The notes under the pieces are model-generated. The model made no database searches and was not told the origin of the DNA. It saw only the letters and a list, made by a program, of their open reading frames with translations. The position numbers were made by a program, and so were the translations under genes. Shown here piece by piece: positions 31,901-35,965 of a stretch of DNA of 35,965 nucleotides (its first letter is position 1; the number at the start of each line of letters is the position of its first letter). The stretch covers positions 1 to 35,965 of the forward strand of contig JBMNUM010000021.1 of the NCBI GenBank assembly GCA_050946275.1, in the 5' to 3' direction. This DNA is from JBMNUM01 sp050946275. GTDB taxonomy: Bacteria; Actinomycetota; Coriobacteriia; Coriobacteriales; CADBOM01.

Positions 31901-34580
31901 GGACCTCGTCGGCATCGGCTCGCTCCGCCGTCATGTTCGTCGAGTTGTAGATGTACATCGCCGGGTTGTCGCCGGCCGCGAACGCGTCCTCTATGAGCGC
32001 GACCATCTCGGGCGTGCTCTTGAGCTTGACGAGCGGTCGGATGTCATAGTCGAGGGCGGCGTTGGCGAACGTGACGCGCGTGCGGATGTTCTCGGTGCCC
32101 TCGGGGACGGCGACCGTGCCGCCCGAGCGGTTCCCGTCGGCGTCGACCGTCTGCCATCCAGTGGTCGAGTACGTGGCCGTCGCCCACTGCTCCCACTCGC
32201 CATCGCGCTGGATGTCGAGGAAGAACTCGGGGTAGTTCGCCACCTCGTCGTCGCGCTCGTACTCGAAGGTGCCGTCGCCCGCATAGCGCGCCACCCAGGA
32301 GCCGTCGGGCCTGATGTTCTTCGGCGTTCCCTTGTAGACCCAGGGCTCGCCGGCGAACTCGACGGAGACGAACTCGTAGTCCTCGCCGACCGTCAGCTTC
32401 TCGCCGTTCCTGCCGATGCTGAGGCCGGTGTCGGTGGTGGTCATCGTGATCGGGCGCCTGAAGTAGTTGTCGAGGATGCGCGCGGGCGGGATCACCCACT
32501 CGTCGGGATTGTCCTCGCTGCGGGTGCCCGGGTTAACCTCCTCGTACGTCCAGGGCATGATGAAGCCGACGGAGTCGATCGTGTAGGAGAGGTTGACGTC
32601 GTTGCCGTCCTGCAGGTCGTTGAGCGCGGACGGGTAGGAGCCGTACCAGCCGTTGCCGGCGTTCGCGCCTCCCCCATCGCTCTGGCCGCGATGCGTGTCG
32701 CGGGCCGAGCTGCCGCTGCGGTGCGTCAGGTTGAGGTACGACTTGCCGTCGTTGCCGTTCTTGAAGACGTTGAAGTGCCCCTGCGGATCCTCCCACTTGG
32801 GATCGGTGTAGCTCCAGGTGGTGGTGGCCTCGACGGAGTCGGTCGTCACGAGCTTGGGGTCGGTGCCCTTGGAGGGATGAACGATGTCATCTGGCGCCGA
32901 GCGCTCCCGGTCGACCTCCTCCACGGTCATGGAGATGCTGTTCGAGAGCACGTAGTCCTTGTCTGGATCGAACTGGTTCATGGGGTATGCCGTGTAGAAG
33001 GCGAGGATCTCGGTGTGGGTCTGGTCGCCCATGGGCACGCCGTCCTGGGTGACCTCCCGCCCGTCGGCGGACACGGTGTAGCCCTCGCCCGGCGCGACGA
33101 AACGCCGGATGGGGTCCCCGCCGAGCGCGTTCTGCACGTATTCGGCCAGCAAGATGAAGCCGTCGTAGTCGCCGGTCATCGTGTCCGTCGCGGAGACCGT
33201 GAACGCGGTGTTGGCCGTCACGCTGCCCACTGCGTACCACTGGACGACCAGGTAATCGTCCACGCCCTCGACCCGAAGCTGCTCGGGGATGGCGGCCTTG
33301 TTGACGATCTCGGTCTTGCCGACGGGGTCCTTGGAGGCGGCGTCGATCTTGGCCTCGGTGTCGAACTGAGCAGTGAGCTCGCCAGATTTGAGCGCGATGA
33401 GGTTGCCCTTGTGCGTGATGACCTCGATCGTCGCGTCGAGCGGGGCGGAGACCTCCATGTCCACGAGCTCGGAGGGCGAGACGCCCTGGATCTCGCACTG
33501 GAAGTAGCCCGTGGTGGCGGCGCTCATGCGGCGTGTGTTCGTGAGCACGTACGTGTCGTCGACGAGCTTCCAGTTGAAGTCGTTCTCCATCGACGGGTCC
33601 TCCTTGAAGGGGAACTTCGTCGTGCCGTAGTCGTACTGGTCGCTCCCGCGTTTCTTGAAGATATGGGCGGGAATCGTGATGACGACGTCTCCCGGCTCGT
33701 AGTTATGCTCGCCGGAAAGCGCGTAGTTGACCTGGAACTTCAGGCTCTGGGCGTTGCCGGCCGAGGACCTGACGTACAGGAGCCCGTCATCGCCGTTGTC
33801 CTCGGTGTCGGCGGTGATCCAGCGCGCCTCGATGTACTCGATGTTCGAGCCGTCGAGCTGGCGGGGAACCGTCGCCTCGGGCTCATCGTCTGCGAGAAGG
33901 GCGAATCCGTCGTCCGTGACGTCCTCCGCGGTTGCCGGCTGCCCGTCGAGGGTTCCCGCCTCATCCCCGAGCGGGGTGAACAGCTGGTCGCTCGCCTCGT
34001 CGGCCTGCTGGCCGTCGACCCCGGGAAGCTCGCCGAGGGCCTCGGCGGCCGCATCGCGACCGGCCGCAGCACTTCCCTCGACGAGGGCCGCCTCGAGACC
34101 GGCGCTCTCGAGGAACGACGCATTCGCGTCCTCGTCCCCATCGTCCTCCTGCTGGTCGGCGGCCTGATCGGACGGCACGTCCTCGGCCTCGGGCGTCGGA
34201 GCGGTTTCGTCGTCCATGGGTTCTGAGGTCGCTGATTCGCCGATCGTGGCATCCTCGACGGTGGTGTTTGCCGTCGCGGCTTCGTCATTCTGAGCTGCGG
34301 CGGCCGCATCGTCTAACGAGCTGACGGTATCGGCCGTCGCCGATTCGGTTGCTTGGTCCTGAGGCGCCGACGACTGCTCCTGCGATACCTCGCCCTGCGT
34401 GGCGGGCTCGGAGAATCCCTGGGCCGGAACCATGGAGAGCGCGAACACCACTGCGAGGAAGATTCGGGCCGTGTTCGTGCAGATGCGCTTCGCATCGTGT
34501 TTGCGAGCGGCTGTGGGCGAAGCCTGTTCCCCACCGCGAGTACCCCCGCGCAGTGGGCGTCGATGCATTCCGAACGACAT
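22935..34580 (-). CDS. Giant wall-anchored Cna-B/isopeptide-repeat surface protein with BspA-like LRR insert
   Basis: 3881 residues, uninterrupted. ATG at 34580 has GAGGG at a suitable distance; an in-frame ATG at 34640 lacks a site. Order of parts: a long basic signal peptide (hydrophobic core IFLAVVFALSMVPA, residues 40-53); an acidic Ala/Glu/Asp-rich stretch to about 260; an unassigned adhesin-like region to about 1360; two Cna-B-like domains (to about 1557); alternating pilin-type domains resembling Spy0128/FctA and DUF5979 (to about 2240); an inserted BspA-LRR plus Listeria-Bacteroides-repeat module (about 2240-2925); more pilin-type domains (to about 3510); three Cna-B domains; a Pro/Thr/Asp linker; and a LAATG sorting signal with a hydrophobic helix and RRRNR tail. 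Likely a fibrous adhesin, stabilised by Lys-Asn isopeptide bonds and attached by sortase. No sortase gene is present in the window. The ligand is unknown. Confidence 0.93.
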   Translation of the reverse strand: MSFGMHRRPLRGGTRGGEQASPTAARKHDAKRICTNTARIFLAVVFALSMVPAQGFSEPATQGEVSQEQSSAPQDQATESATADTVSSLDDAAAAAQNDEAATANTTVEDATIGESATSEPMDDETAPTPEAEDVPSDQAADQQEDDGDEDANASFLESAGLEAALVEGSAAAGRDAAAEALGELPGVDGQQADEASDQLFTPLGDEAGTLDGQPATAEDVTDDGFALLADDEPEATVPRQLDGSNIEYIEARWITADTEDNGDDGLLYVRSSAGNAQSLKFQVNYALSGEHNYEPGDVVITIPAHIFKKRGSDQYDYGTTKFPFKEDPSMENDFNWKLVDDTYVLTNTRRMSAATTGYFQCEIQGVSPSELVDMEVSAPLDATIEVITHKGNLIALKSGELTAQFDTEAKIDAASKDPVGKTEIVNKAAIPEQLRVEGVDDYLVVQWYAVGSVTANTAFTVSATDTMTGDYDGFILLAEYVQNALGGDPIRRFVAPGEGYTVSADGREVTQDGVPMGDQTHTEILAFYTAYPMNQFDPDKDYVLSNSISMTVEEVDRERSAPDDIVHPSKGTDPKLVTTDSVEATTTWSYTDPKWEDPQGHFNVFKNGNDGKSYLNLTHRSGSSARDTHRGQSDGGGANAGNGWYGSYPSALNDLQDGNDVNLSYTIDSVGFIMPWTYEEVNPGTRSEDNPDEWVIPPARILDNYFRRPITMTTTDTGLSIGRNGEKLTVGEDYEFVSVEFAGEPWVYKGTPKNIRPDGSWVARYAGDGTFEYERDDEVANYPEFFLDIQRDGEWEQWATATYSTTGWQTVDADGNRSGGTVAVPEGTENIRTRVTFANAALDYDIRPLVKLKSTPEMVALIEDAFAAGDNPAMYIYNSTNMTAERADADEVLCSIDKDGYDEVRGYTTKTMASPLKTEEHSDADIDYDARNVTLHYAAEVDEKSLIGDYRAYTQAIADGRLEADTKCIWRDLLPKGMVPDMDSVAVRDQDLVTRAFTIEDYEGTGRTMLVVEAKLKPTPELYSSNGAKYFMDVPRISFDATIGFDELADYYGLNAIQQNSQPIHNVISYESGIDELGSIDGYRGEPDDPTAGNNIATPGAFADDAEREAMTDLNDDRDTPSFLYAGATTRLSILSAARTSLTKDVQVNNDGRWSEGTYEDKRTVYEGGSYTYRLRMAANTGTVSTGLVMYDSLENFYAGDGNDEADIDAPRWQGTFIGVDTSQLEQMGCAPVVYYSTVENLQLADEADPIRVKEMYVDLDESDVWSATPPEDLSTVTAIAIDARKKADGSDFVLNPMESVSALIKMKAPYGDDARKPIADDAHAYNNVFLKCTSLDESTMQPVPDDKGFVRKDYTKVGIEEFSFEVNKKWRDDDDRDALRPESVTLHLYANDEDTGLTLTLPQTDEQTGEQVWSGSFDNIPYTDGEGNKIRYSVEEDPVEGYEQGATYTHDGATITNFHDPERISIAGTKDWSGGSESTMPGYIRVELYANGEKVDEQDVRPNAAGEWQYEFDNLYRYANGEEIAYTVKEVPVTAEAESYMPAVEGYDITNSYHPFGDLVVSKSIYGATGVSADTEFAFTFDLTTGDGAGAKPVTDDLAYEVTDSKGEVVSTGMLTLGKRTVKIKGGQTIRVKEVPEHVHYKVTEAETPGFTQTYVENDEGSITPNKDTKVRFSNRYAANGHTQLKAFKTLENRMLIPYQFRFSLYEKVEWSDSDEYTLVRVASNAIPTEVERRDDGTVASSTAAVSLGRLDYTETDLGTHTFKVVEEAQDKQGYTYSDDVYYIDVDVADNGDGTLAITQSFRDEEGNELEQADVDFTNSYTANGWFTPRAWKDLVGGRPAKDAFTFELLDENGDVVDTATNDGNGEVAWKTMHFTAADIGRTVTYYAREVAGDDEGIEYSDEVWEYRVTVVDEGEGLLSFDQVNRQVKWDEEAGAYVDAGGSSDMPVFTNELKPGSLSVTKNVADASSANPDQVFTFHVRLIGDAVEDGDIAYTVSQAAGDGDAAQPREETATISGGEFEIALHAGEKALFDDIAAGTAYQVWEETADGWALLEQSGASGEVKPADEAKAVFTNQYQPDKTTVQFNGTKLLDGRAAEAGAFSFTIEGSDGAPMPAETTVQTLEGGFIQFAPISFTSEHAGKTYTYTIREVDPNSDSVDYDMHEETVTVEVVQNEDGTLSSTTTYDADGIAFNNKSRPGSLRITKYASPVTDANKDDEFTFKVTLKNPNGLPLGSEDGISWYIDGVDNATPTDENPDEGAGGEPDQGTMEPFASAGAEEALSAADSAVANSAQEPVDDEGNPEDAPPVEDGVEVDAGDAAQAAAPAATEPVSDDEASFTTMADPIEIADGATVVHSGTSGTCIWEIYSDGTLLFSPKSGDEGTLGSYNLSTRPPWIQYPDEITQATTRGTIKLPSISLLTFSGLKKMERVDMSGFDSSNCSNMADMFVNCTSLKELDLSTFPLTSRVTNLNFMFQNCKSLERITFSPDNDLSNALYMERMFANCSSLKELDLSSFNLYHPYTTTGRYSKRFTSRVYSMDWMFANCTSLERLDIRNFCTSDYTSRENVNMGLYYPYSYFGGPGVFGSPQYGGALDTQEGLFNNCTSLREIVLGPHFFFVVRDTNDARHTLYLPTPPDSYTTGKWIRVDGVYGPYTPEELTATGYMSRTNWDPSAMAGTWIWEVDDSKGAVRFDPNGGMTTAEDFSSQSEDASVPMPDGTTTKRPHFALDSWNTEKDGSGTSYAPGSTATGLIHMGERTTLYAQWVDSPIREYQVKHYQQNASLSGFDLVDTETFEADYGTEVTPAVKDYEGFTAPETQTGTVAEDDSLVIEYRYDRHTYNVVFDGNGADSGQMLEPQTLAYGVEAPLKANGYQKTGALFIGWNTKADGSGAFYPDRGSVKNLSTEDGGEVTLYAQWKENPNEVLEPTQGVVYVKCKAGQTIVIPDLPAGTIYSVVEVETPGGWEEVDQYGYPSGTIAANTASTTGVANNYTARGSVQLQAHKSVLGGTPEAGEYSFVLYDYDNYRTLQTKPNAAVDTSDTITNASGEDVPNPWRGTAPVTFDPLSFTQDDIGKTFHYQIYETYDYSNPDPTVTYDSHAEYVNVTVKDGGHGMLAFDIEYDEDGALFVNRKQTSNLQVDKEIEGSPAMGDGEEFIFRIDIVDAQGNPIPGEFPAKKLTDYDASKTRIVHTPNLNDDGIQVAGFTAGDYRNTVSIDGAQMLHVKMRYTIYGIPYTEQGGSASGNRIQVFQGGISDGTAVKDVKAVEGGPYMSGVEDEFDVPGDTVSFRYFLRGPNSYYYINPSNYGYFAEVMPINNEDYAMTFESGDTVKLTARDTVFIDDLPAGATYTVTELPKDGWEQVSAEGDEGTLAANETAKATFTNRFSSSGETSIAARKVLEGAELSARAYTFILKDAEGETIDVAANKADGSVAFAPIAYSSEDIGKTFTYTIAEEAPQGVTADDPVLDHVRYDFTTYEVSVTPTLGGDGSIVCTPVYLKDGEPVDAAVFTNEVEPVEVEGSKTWDDDDDDMGARPESITVRLRADGREVDSKTVTAEDDWAWSFGDLPRFGADGHPIAYTITEDAVEDYSTAYDGFDITNKYEAGKTSVSVTKAWEDDDDAAGKRPESVTVHLLANGEDTGKTLTLKASENWTGSFEMLPETEGGKAIEYTITEDAVEGYGNPVITGSAVEGFVVTNPRLPDGSDEGDLIVVEGSKTWVDANDYDGIRPDTVTVHLLADGVEVDKATVGEAENWTWTFTDLPSMKDGVEIEYTITEDPVEGYTATIDGVNVTNTHTPTEETPDEPTPWDDTNPDNPGDDEQPSKPGTTPSSNTGSNTTPASQGKASGSALAATGDSLPIAPLALALAGAAVLVCATALRRRNR
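23025..23039 (-). other. LAATG cell-wall sorting signal of the surface protein
   Basis: Codes for LAATG at residues 3848-3852, followed by DSLP, a hydrophobic helix (APLALALAGAAVLVCATAL) and the basic tail RRRNR at the end of the protein. LAxTG is the motif associated with class E sortases of actinobacteria, in place of LPxTG. Cleavage would occur between Thr and Gly. Confidence 0.85.
23200..24042 (-). other. Three C-terminal Cna-B domains of the surface protein
   Basis: Three tandem units of about 90-95 residues, each with the pattern (S/T)K(T/A)W.D..D, RP(E/D)(S/T)(I/V)TV, a W.(W/G)(S/T)F strand, (I/E)YTITED and a closing (I/V)TN. The first-strand Lys, the Glu of YTITED and the last-strand Asn are those expected for an internal isopeptide bond. 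Such domains usually act as stiff stalks near the wall. Confidence 0.85.
25800..27870 (-). other. Inserted module: BspA-like LRRs and Listeria-Bacteroides repeats
   Basis: About 690 residues (roughly 2240-2925). It opens with an acidic Ala/Glu/Pro linker, then a GTCIWEIYSDGTLLFSP start typical of BspA-type domains, and five LRR-like units of the form MF(V/A)NC(T/S)SLKELDLS. Two InlB-B/Flg_new-type repeats follow, each ending GW or SWNT(E/K).DGSG then TLYAQW, with a MucBP-like segment (YQVKHYQQN, then VIEYRYDRHTYNVVF) between them. Before the module the sequence reads GSLRITKYASPVT and DEFTFKVTLKNPNG; after it GVVYVKCKAGQTIVIPDLPAGT. These are the two halves of one pilin-type domain, so the module is nested inside a domain. 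Confidence 0.75.
27985..30495 (-). other. Array of Cna-B and pilin-type domains upstream of the insert
   Basis: Residues about 1362-2198. Two Cna-B-like units (NKKWRDDDDRDALRPESVTL; GTKDWSGGSESTMPGYIRV) are followed by five units of two alternating types. One type opens with a short K(T/D/L)L segment and has a long YTY/YTI(R/A)E strand and a closing TN(S/E/K), resembling Spy0128/FctA pilin domains. The other opens GSLSVTK or DLVVSK, has F.F.V and PD.PAGT-like turns, and ends F(T/S)N, resembling DUF5979. The alternation implies growth by duplication of a two-domain unit. Confidence 0.7.
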
Positions 34581-34665
34581 ATGACATCCCTCTATCCGAA
34601 AGCCCGGAACGCGCACGCTCCCATGCGTACGCATCCCCAAAAAGCAAACTAGAGCAACTCACTTA

Positions 34666-34703
34666 TGTATAGTCTTTCAATCGTAGCACTTACGTACGTC
34701 AGT
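34666..34703 (-). promoter_or_regulatory. Possible promoter and operator of the surface-protein gene
   Basis: Minus strand: TATACA (34671-34666) could be a -10 box. A 16-base near-palindrome, ACTGACGT/ACGTAAGT (34703-34688, one mismatched pair), covers the place where the -35 box would lie. No consensus -35 hexamer is visible, which fits an activator- or repressor-controlled promoter. This is inference from symmetry alone. Confidence 0.35.
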
Positions 34704-34721
34704 TTCACCGATTAGCGGGAG

Positions 34722-34759
34722 TAATAAAAAATGGAACGCTCCGCCAGGGAGCGTTCCAT
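34722..34759 (-). terminator. Terminator downstream of lysS (palindrome copy 5)
   Basis: Perfect 12-bp stem ATGGAACGCTCC / GGAGCGTTCCAT with a 5-base loop (34731-34759), followed on the minus strand by TTTTTATTA. It isolates the surface-protein gene from lysS transcription and belongs to the GGAACGCTCC palindrome family. Confidence 0.88.
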
Positions 34760-34781
34760 CTGGTAACTTTATGCAACTTGC

Positions 34782-34807
34782 GGAGCACTCCCCCGCGGGA
34801 GCGTTCC
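34782..34807. repeat. GGAACGCTCC-family palindrome, copy 6
   Basis: Minus strand GGAACGCTCCC / GGGAGTGCTCC, an 11-position stem with one mismatch and one G-U pair, 8 bases after the lysS stop. No T-run follows; with copy 5 it forms a paired hairpin arrangement like that after the lipoprotein gene. Confidence 0.75.
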
Positions 34808-34815
34808 AAAACCCG

Positions 34816-35965
34816 CTAGAGGGTCTCGTCGCGCATATGGGGGAAGAGCAGGACGTCGCGGATGGAGGCGGAGTCCGTCAGCAGCATCACGAGGCGGTCG
34901 ACGCCGATTCCGATGCCGCCTGCCGGGGGCATGCCGTACTCGAGCGCGCGGATGTAGTCCGCGTCGTAGCCCATGGCCTCCTCGTCACCGCGACCCGCGG
35001 CCTCGACCTGCTTGATGAATCGCTCGCGCTGGTCGGCCGGGTCGTTGAGCTCGGAGAACGCGTTGCCGTACTCGTGTCCGCAGATGAAGATCTCGAAGCG
35101 GTCCGTCATGCGCGGGTCATCGGCGTTGCACTTGGCGAGCGGCGACACCTCGCGCGGATACTCGTAGACGAAGATCGGGCCGACGAGATGCTCCTCGACG
35201 AGGGCCTCGTACAGCTCGGCGATGAGCTTGCCGCTCCCCCAGTCGGCCTCGGGCTCGATGCCCTGTGCCTTGCACAGCTCCACGAGACGCTCGAACGGCG
35301 TGTCCATCGAGATGGCCTCGCCGACCTTCTCGGAGACGAGCTCGCACATGGTCTTGCGCTCCCAGTCGCCGCTCAGGTCGAGGGCGACGCCCTGATACTC
35401 GATCTGAAGCGTGCCGCATGCGGCGAGGCACGCCTGCTGGATGACGTCCTGCGCGAGATCCATCATGCCGTGCATGTCGGTGTAGGCCTGATAGGCCTCC
35501 ACGGTGGTGAACTCGGGGTTGTGCATCGGGTCCATGCCCTCGTTGCGGAAGCAGCGGTTCAGCTCGAACACGCGCTCGAAGCCGCCGACGAGCAGGCGCT
35601 TGAGGTGCAGCTCGGGCGCGACGCGCATGTAGAAGTCCTTGTCGAGCGCGTTGTGGTGCGTGACGAAGGGCTTGGCCGTGGCACCGCCCTGGATGGCGTG
35701 CAGCATCGGCGTCTCGACCTCCATGAAACCGCGGCCCTCCATCGTCTTGCGGATGGAGGAGACGATCTTCGAGCGAGCCTCGAAGACCTGTTTGACCTCG
35801 GGGTTCACGACGAGGTCGACGTAGCGCTGGCGATAGCGCGTCTCCTTGTCCGTGAGGCCGTGGAACTTCTCCGGGAGGGGGCGCAGCGACTTCGTGAGCA
35901 GCTTCACCTCATCGGGGACGATCGACAGCTGGCCGCGCCTCGTGCGGCACACCTTGCCCACGACG
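34816..35965 (-). CDS. lysS: Lysyl-tRNA synthetase, class II, C-terminal part (5' end outside window)
   Basis: Charges tRNA-Lys. The frame is open to the window edge; the visible 383 codons begin at the end of the OB-fold anticodon-binding domain (VVGKVCRTRRGQLSI, KLLTKSLRPLPEKFHGL) and cover the whole catalytic domain. Seen: KETRYRQRYVDLV, motif 1 region GFMEVETPMLHAIQGGA, motif 2 FRNEGMDPMHNPEFTTVEAY, and motif 3 GIGVDRLVMLLTDSASIRDV, with PREVSPLAK and FSELNDP in between. The protein ends in MRDETL, typical for class II LysRS. About 120 N-terminal residues are missing from view. lysS near clpC is also seen in Bacillus, where ctsR-mcsAB stand between; here the surface protein and lipoprotein genes take that place. 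Confidence 0.97.
   Translation of the reverse strand, partial: VVGKVCRTRRGQLSIVPDEVKLLTKSLRPLPEKFHGLTDKETRYRQRYVDLVVNPEVKQVFEARSKIVSSIRKTMEGRGFMEVETPMLHAIQGGATAKPFVTHHNALDKDFYMRVAPELHLKRLLVGGFERVFELNRCFRNEGMDPMHNPEFTTVEAYQAYTDMHGMMDLAQDVIQQACLAACGTLQIEYQGVALDLSGDWERKTMCELVSEKVGEAISMDTPFERLVELCKAQGIEPEADWGSGKLIAELYEALVEEHLVGPIFVYEYPREVSPLAKCNADDPRMTDRFEIFICGHEYGNAFSELNDPADQRERFIKQVEAAGRGDEEAMGYDADYIRALEYGMPPAGGIGIGVDRLVMLLTDSASIRDVLLFPHMRDETL

Noticed and set aside
27510..34226. 2238-codon open frame opposite the giant surface-protein gene (and a 1375-codon one at 22899-27026)
   Set aside because: High-GC codon bias of the real minus-strand gene keeps the complementary frame open. The translation is Arg/Val/Asp/Leu-rich without domains, and there is no ribosome binding site or promoter.

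Overview
The window is a high-GC chromosomal segment of a Gram-positive actinomycete-grade bacterium, most likely class Coriobacteriia (Collinsella/Olsenella-like). The grounds are the RpoB/RpoC lengths and actinobacterial-type features, a LAxTG-type wall anchor, Cna-B surface repeats, tRNAs with encoded CCA, and a gene order like the Firmicutes clpC-to-rpoC region. The genus is inference. Every gene except one small lipoprotein gene lies on the minus strand, so transcription runs from high to low coordinates.

Reading in the direction of transcription: the 3' part of lysS (35965-34816) is closed by a strong terminator. Next is one 11.6 kb gene for a 3881-residue wall-anchored surface protein (34580-22935). 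It has a signal peptide, a large N-terminal adhesin-like region, an array of isopeptide-type domains, an inserted module of BspA-like leucine-rich repeats plus Listeria-Bacteroides repeats, three terminal Cna-B domains and a LAATG sorting signal. Convergent to it is a plus-strand DUF3298/RsiV-like lipoprotein gene (21916-22845). Near-identical GGAACGCTCC palindromes sit at every gene junction of this accessory block.

The housekeeping cluster follows: clpC, ispD, ispF, cysS, rlmB and yacP (NYN nuclease), then tRNA-Thr(TGT), tRNA-Tyr(GTA), tRNA-Thr(GGT), tRNA-Met(CAT), tuf, rpmG, tRNA-Trp(CCA), secE, nusG, rplK and rplA (with a terminator). Next comes a 1.3 kb spacer rich in repeats, the L10 leader, rplJ, rplL, and finally rpoB and the 5' two thirds of rpoC, cut by the window edge. 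The order tRNA-Thr/Tyr/Thr/tuf recalls the E. coli thrU-tyrU-glyT-thrT-tufB operon.

Promoters readable on the minus strand include TTGACC-17-TATACT for rpoBC, TTGACG-17-TATCAT for rplJL, TTGACG-18-TAATTT for rpmG-trnW-secE-nusG and TTGACG-17-TAATAT for the tRNA-Tyr group. The core genes thus form several short, separately promoted operons for translation, protein export and transcription.

The parts that standard annotation does not explain are: the spacer at 8.2-9.25 kb (a dispersed ~27-nt repeat in both orientations, tandem duplications, G-quadruplex-capable tracts), the GGAACGCTCC palindrome family, and the surface protein's domain-in-domain architecture. No CRISPR array, prophage, toxin-antitoxin pair or transposase was seen.
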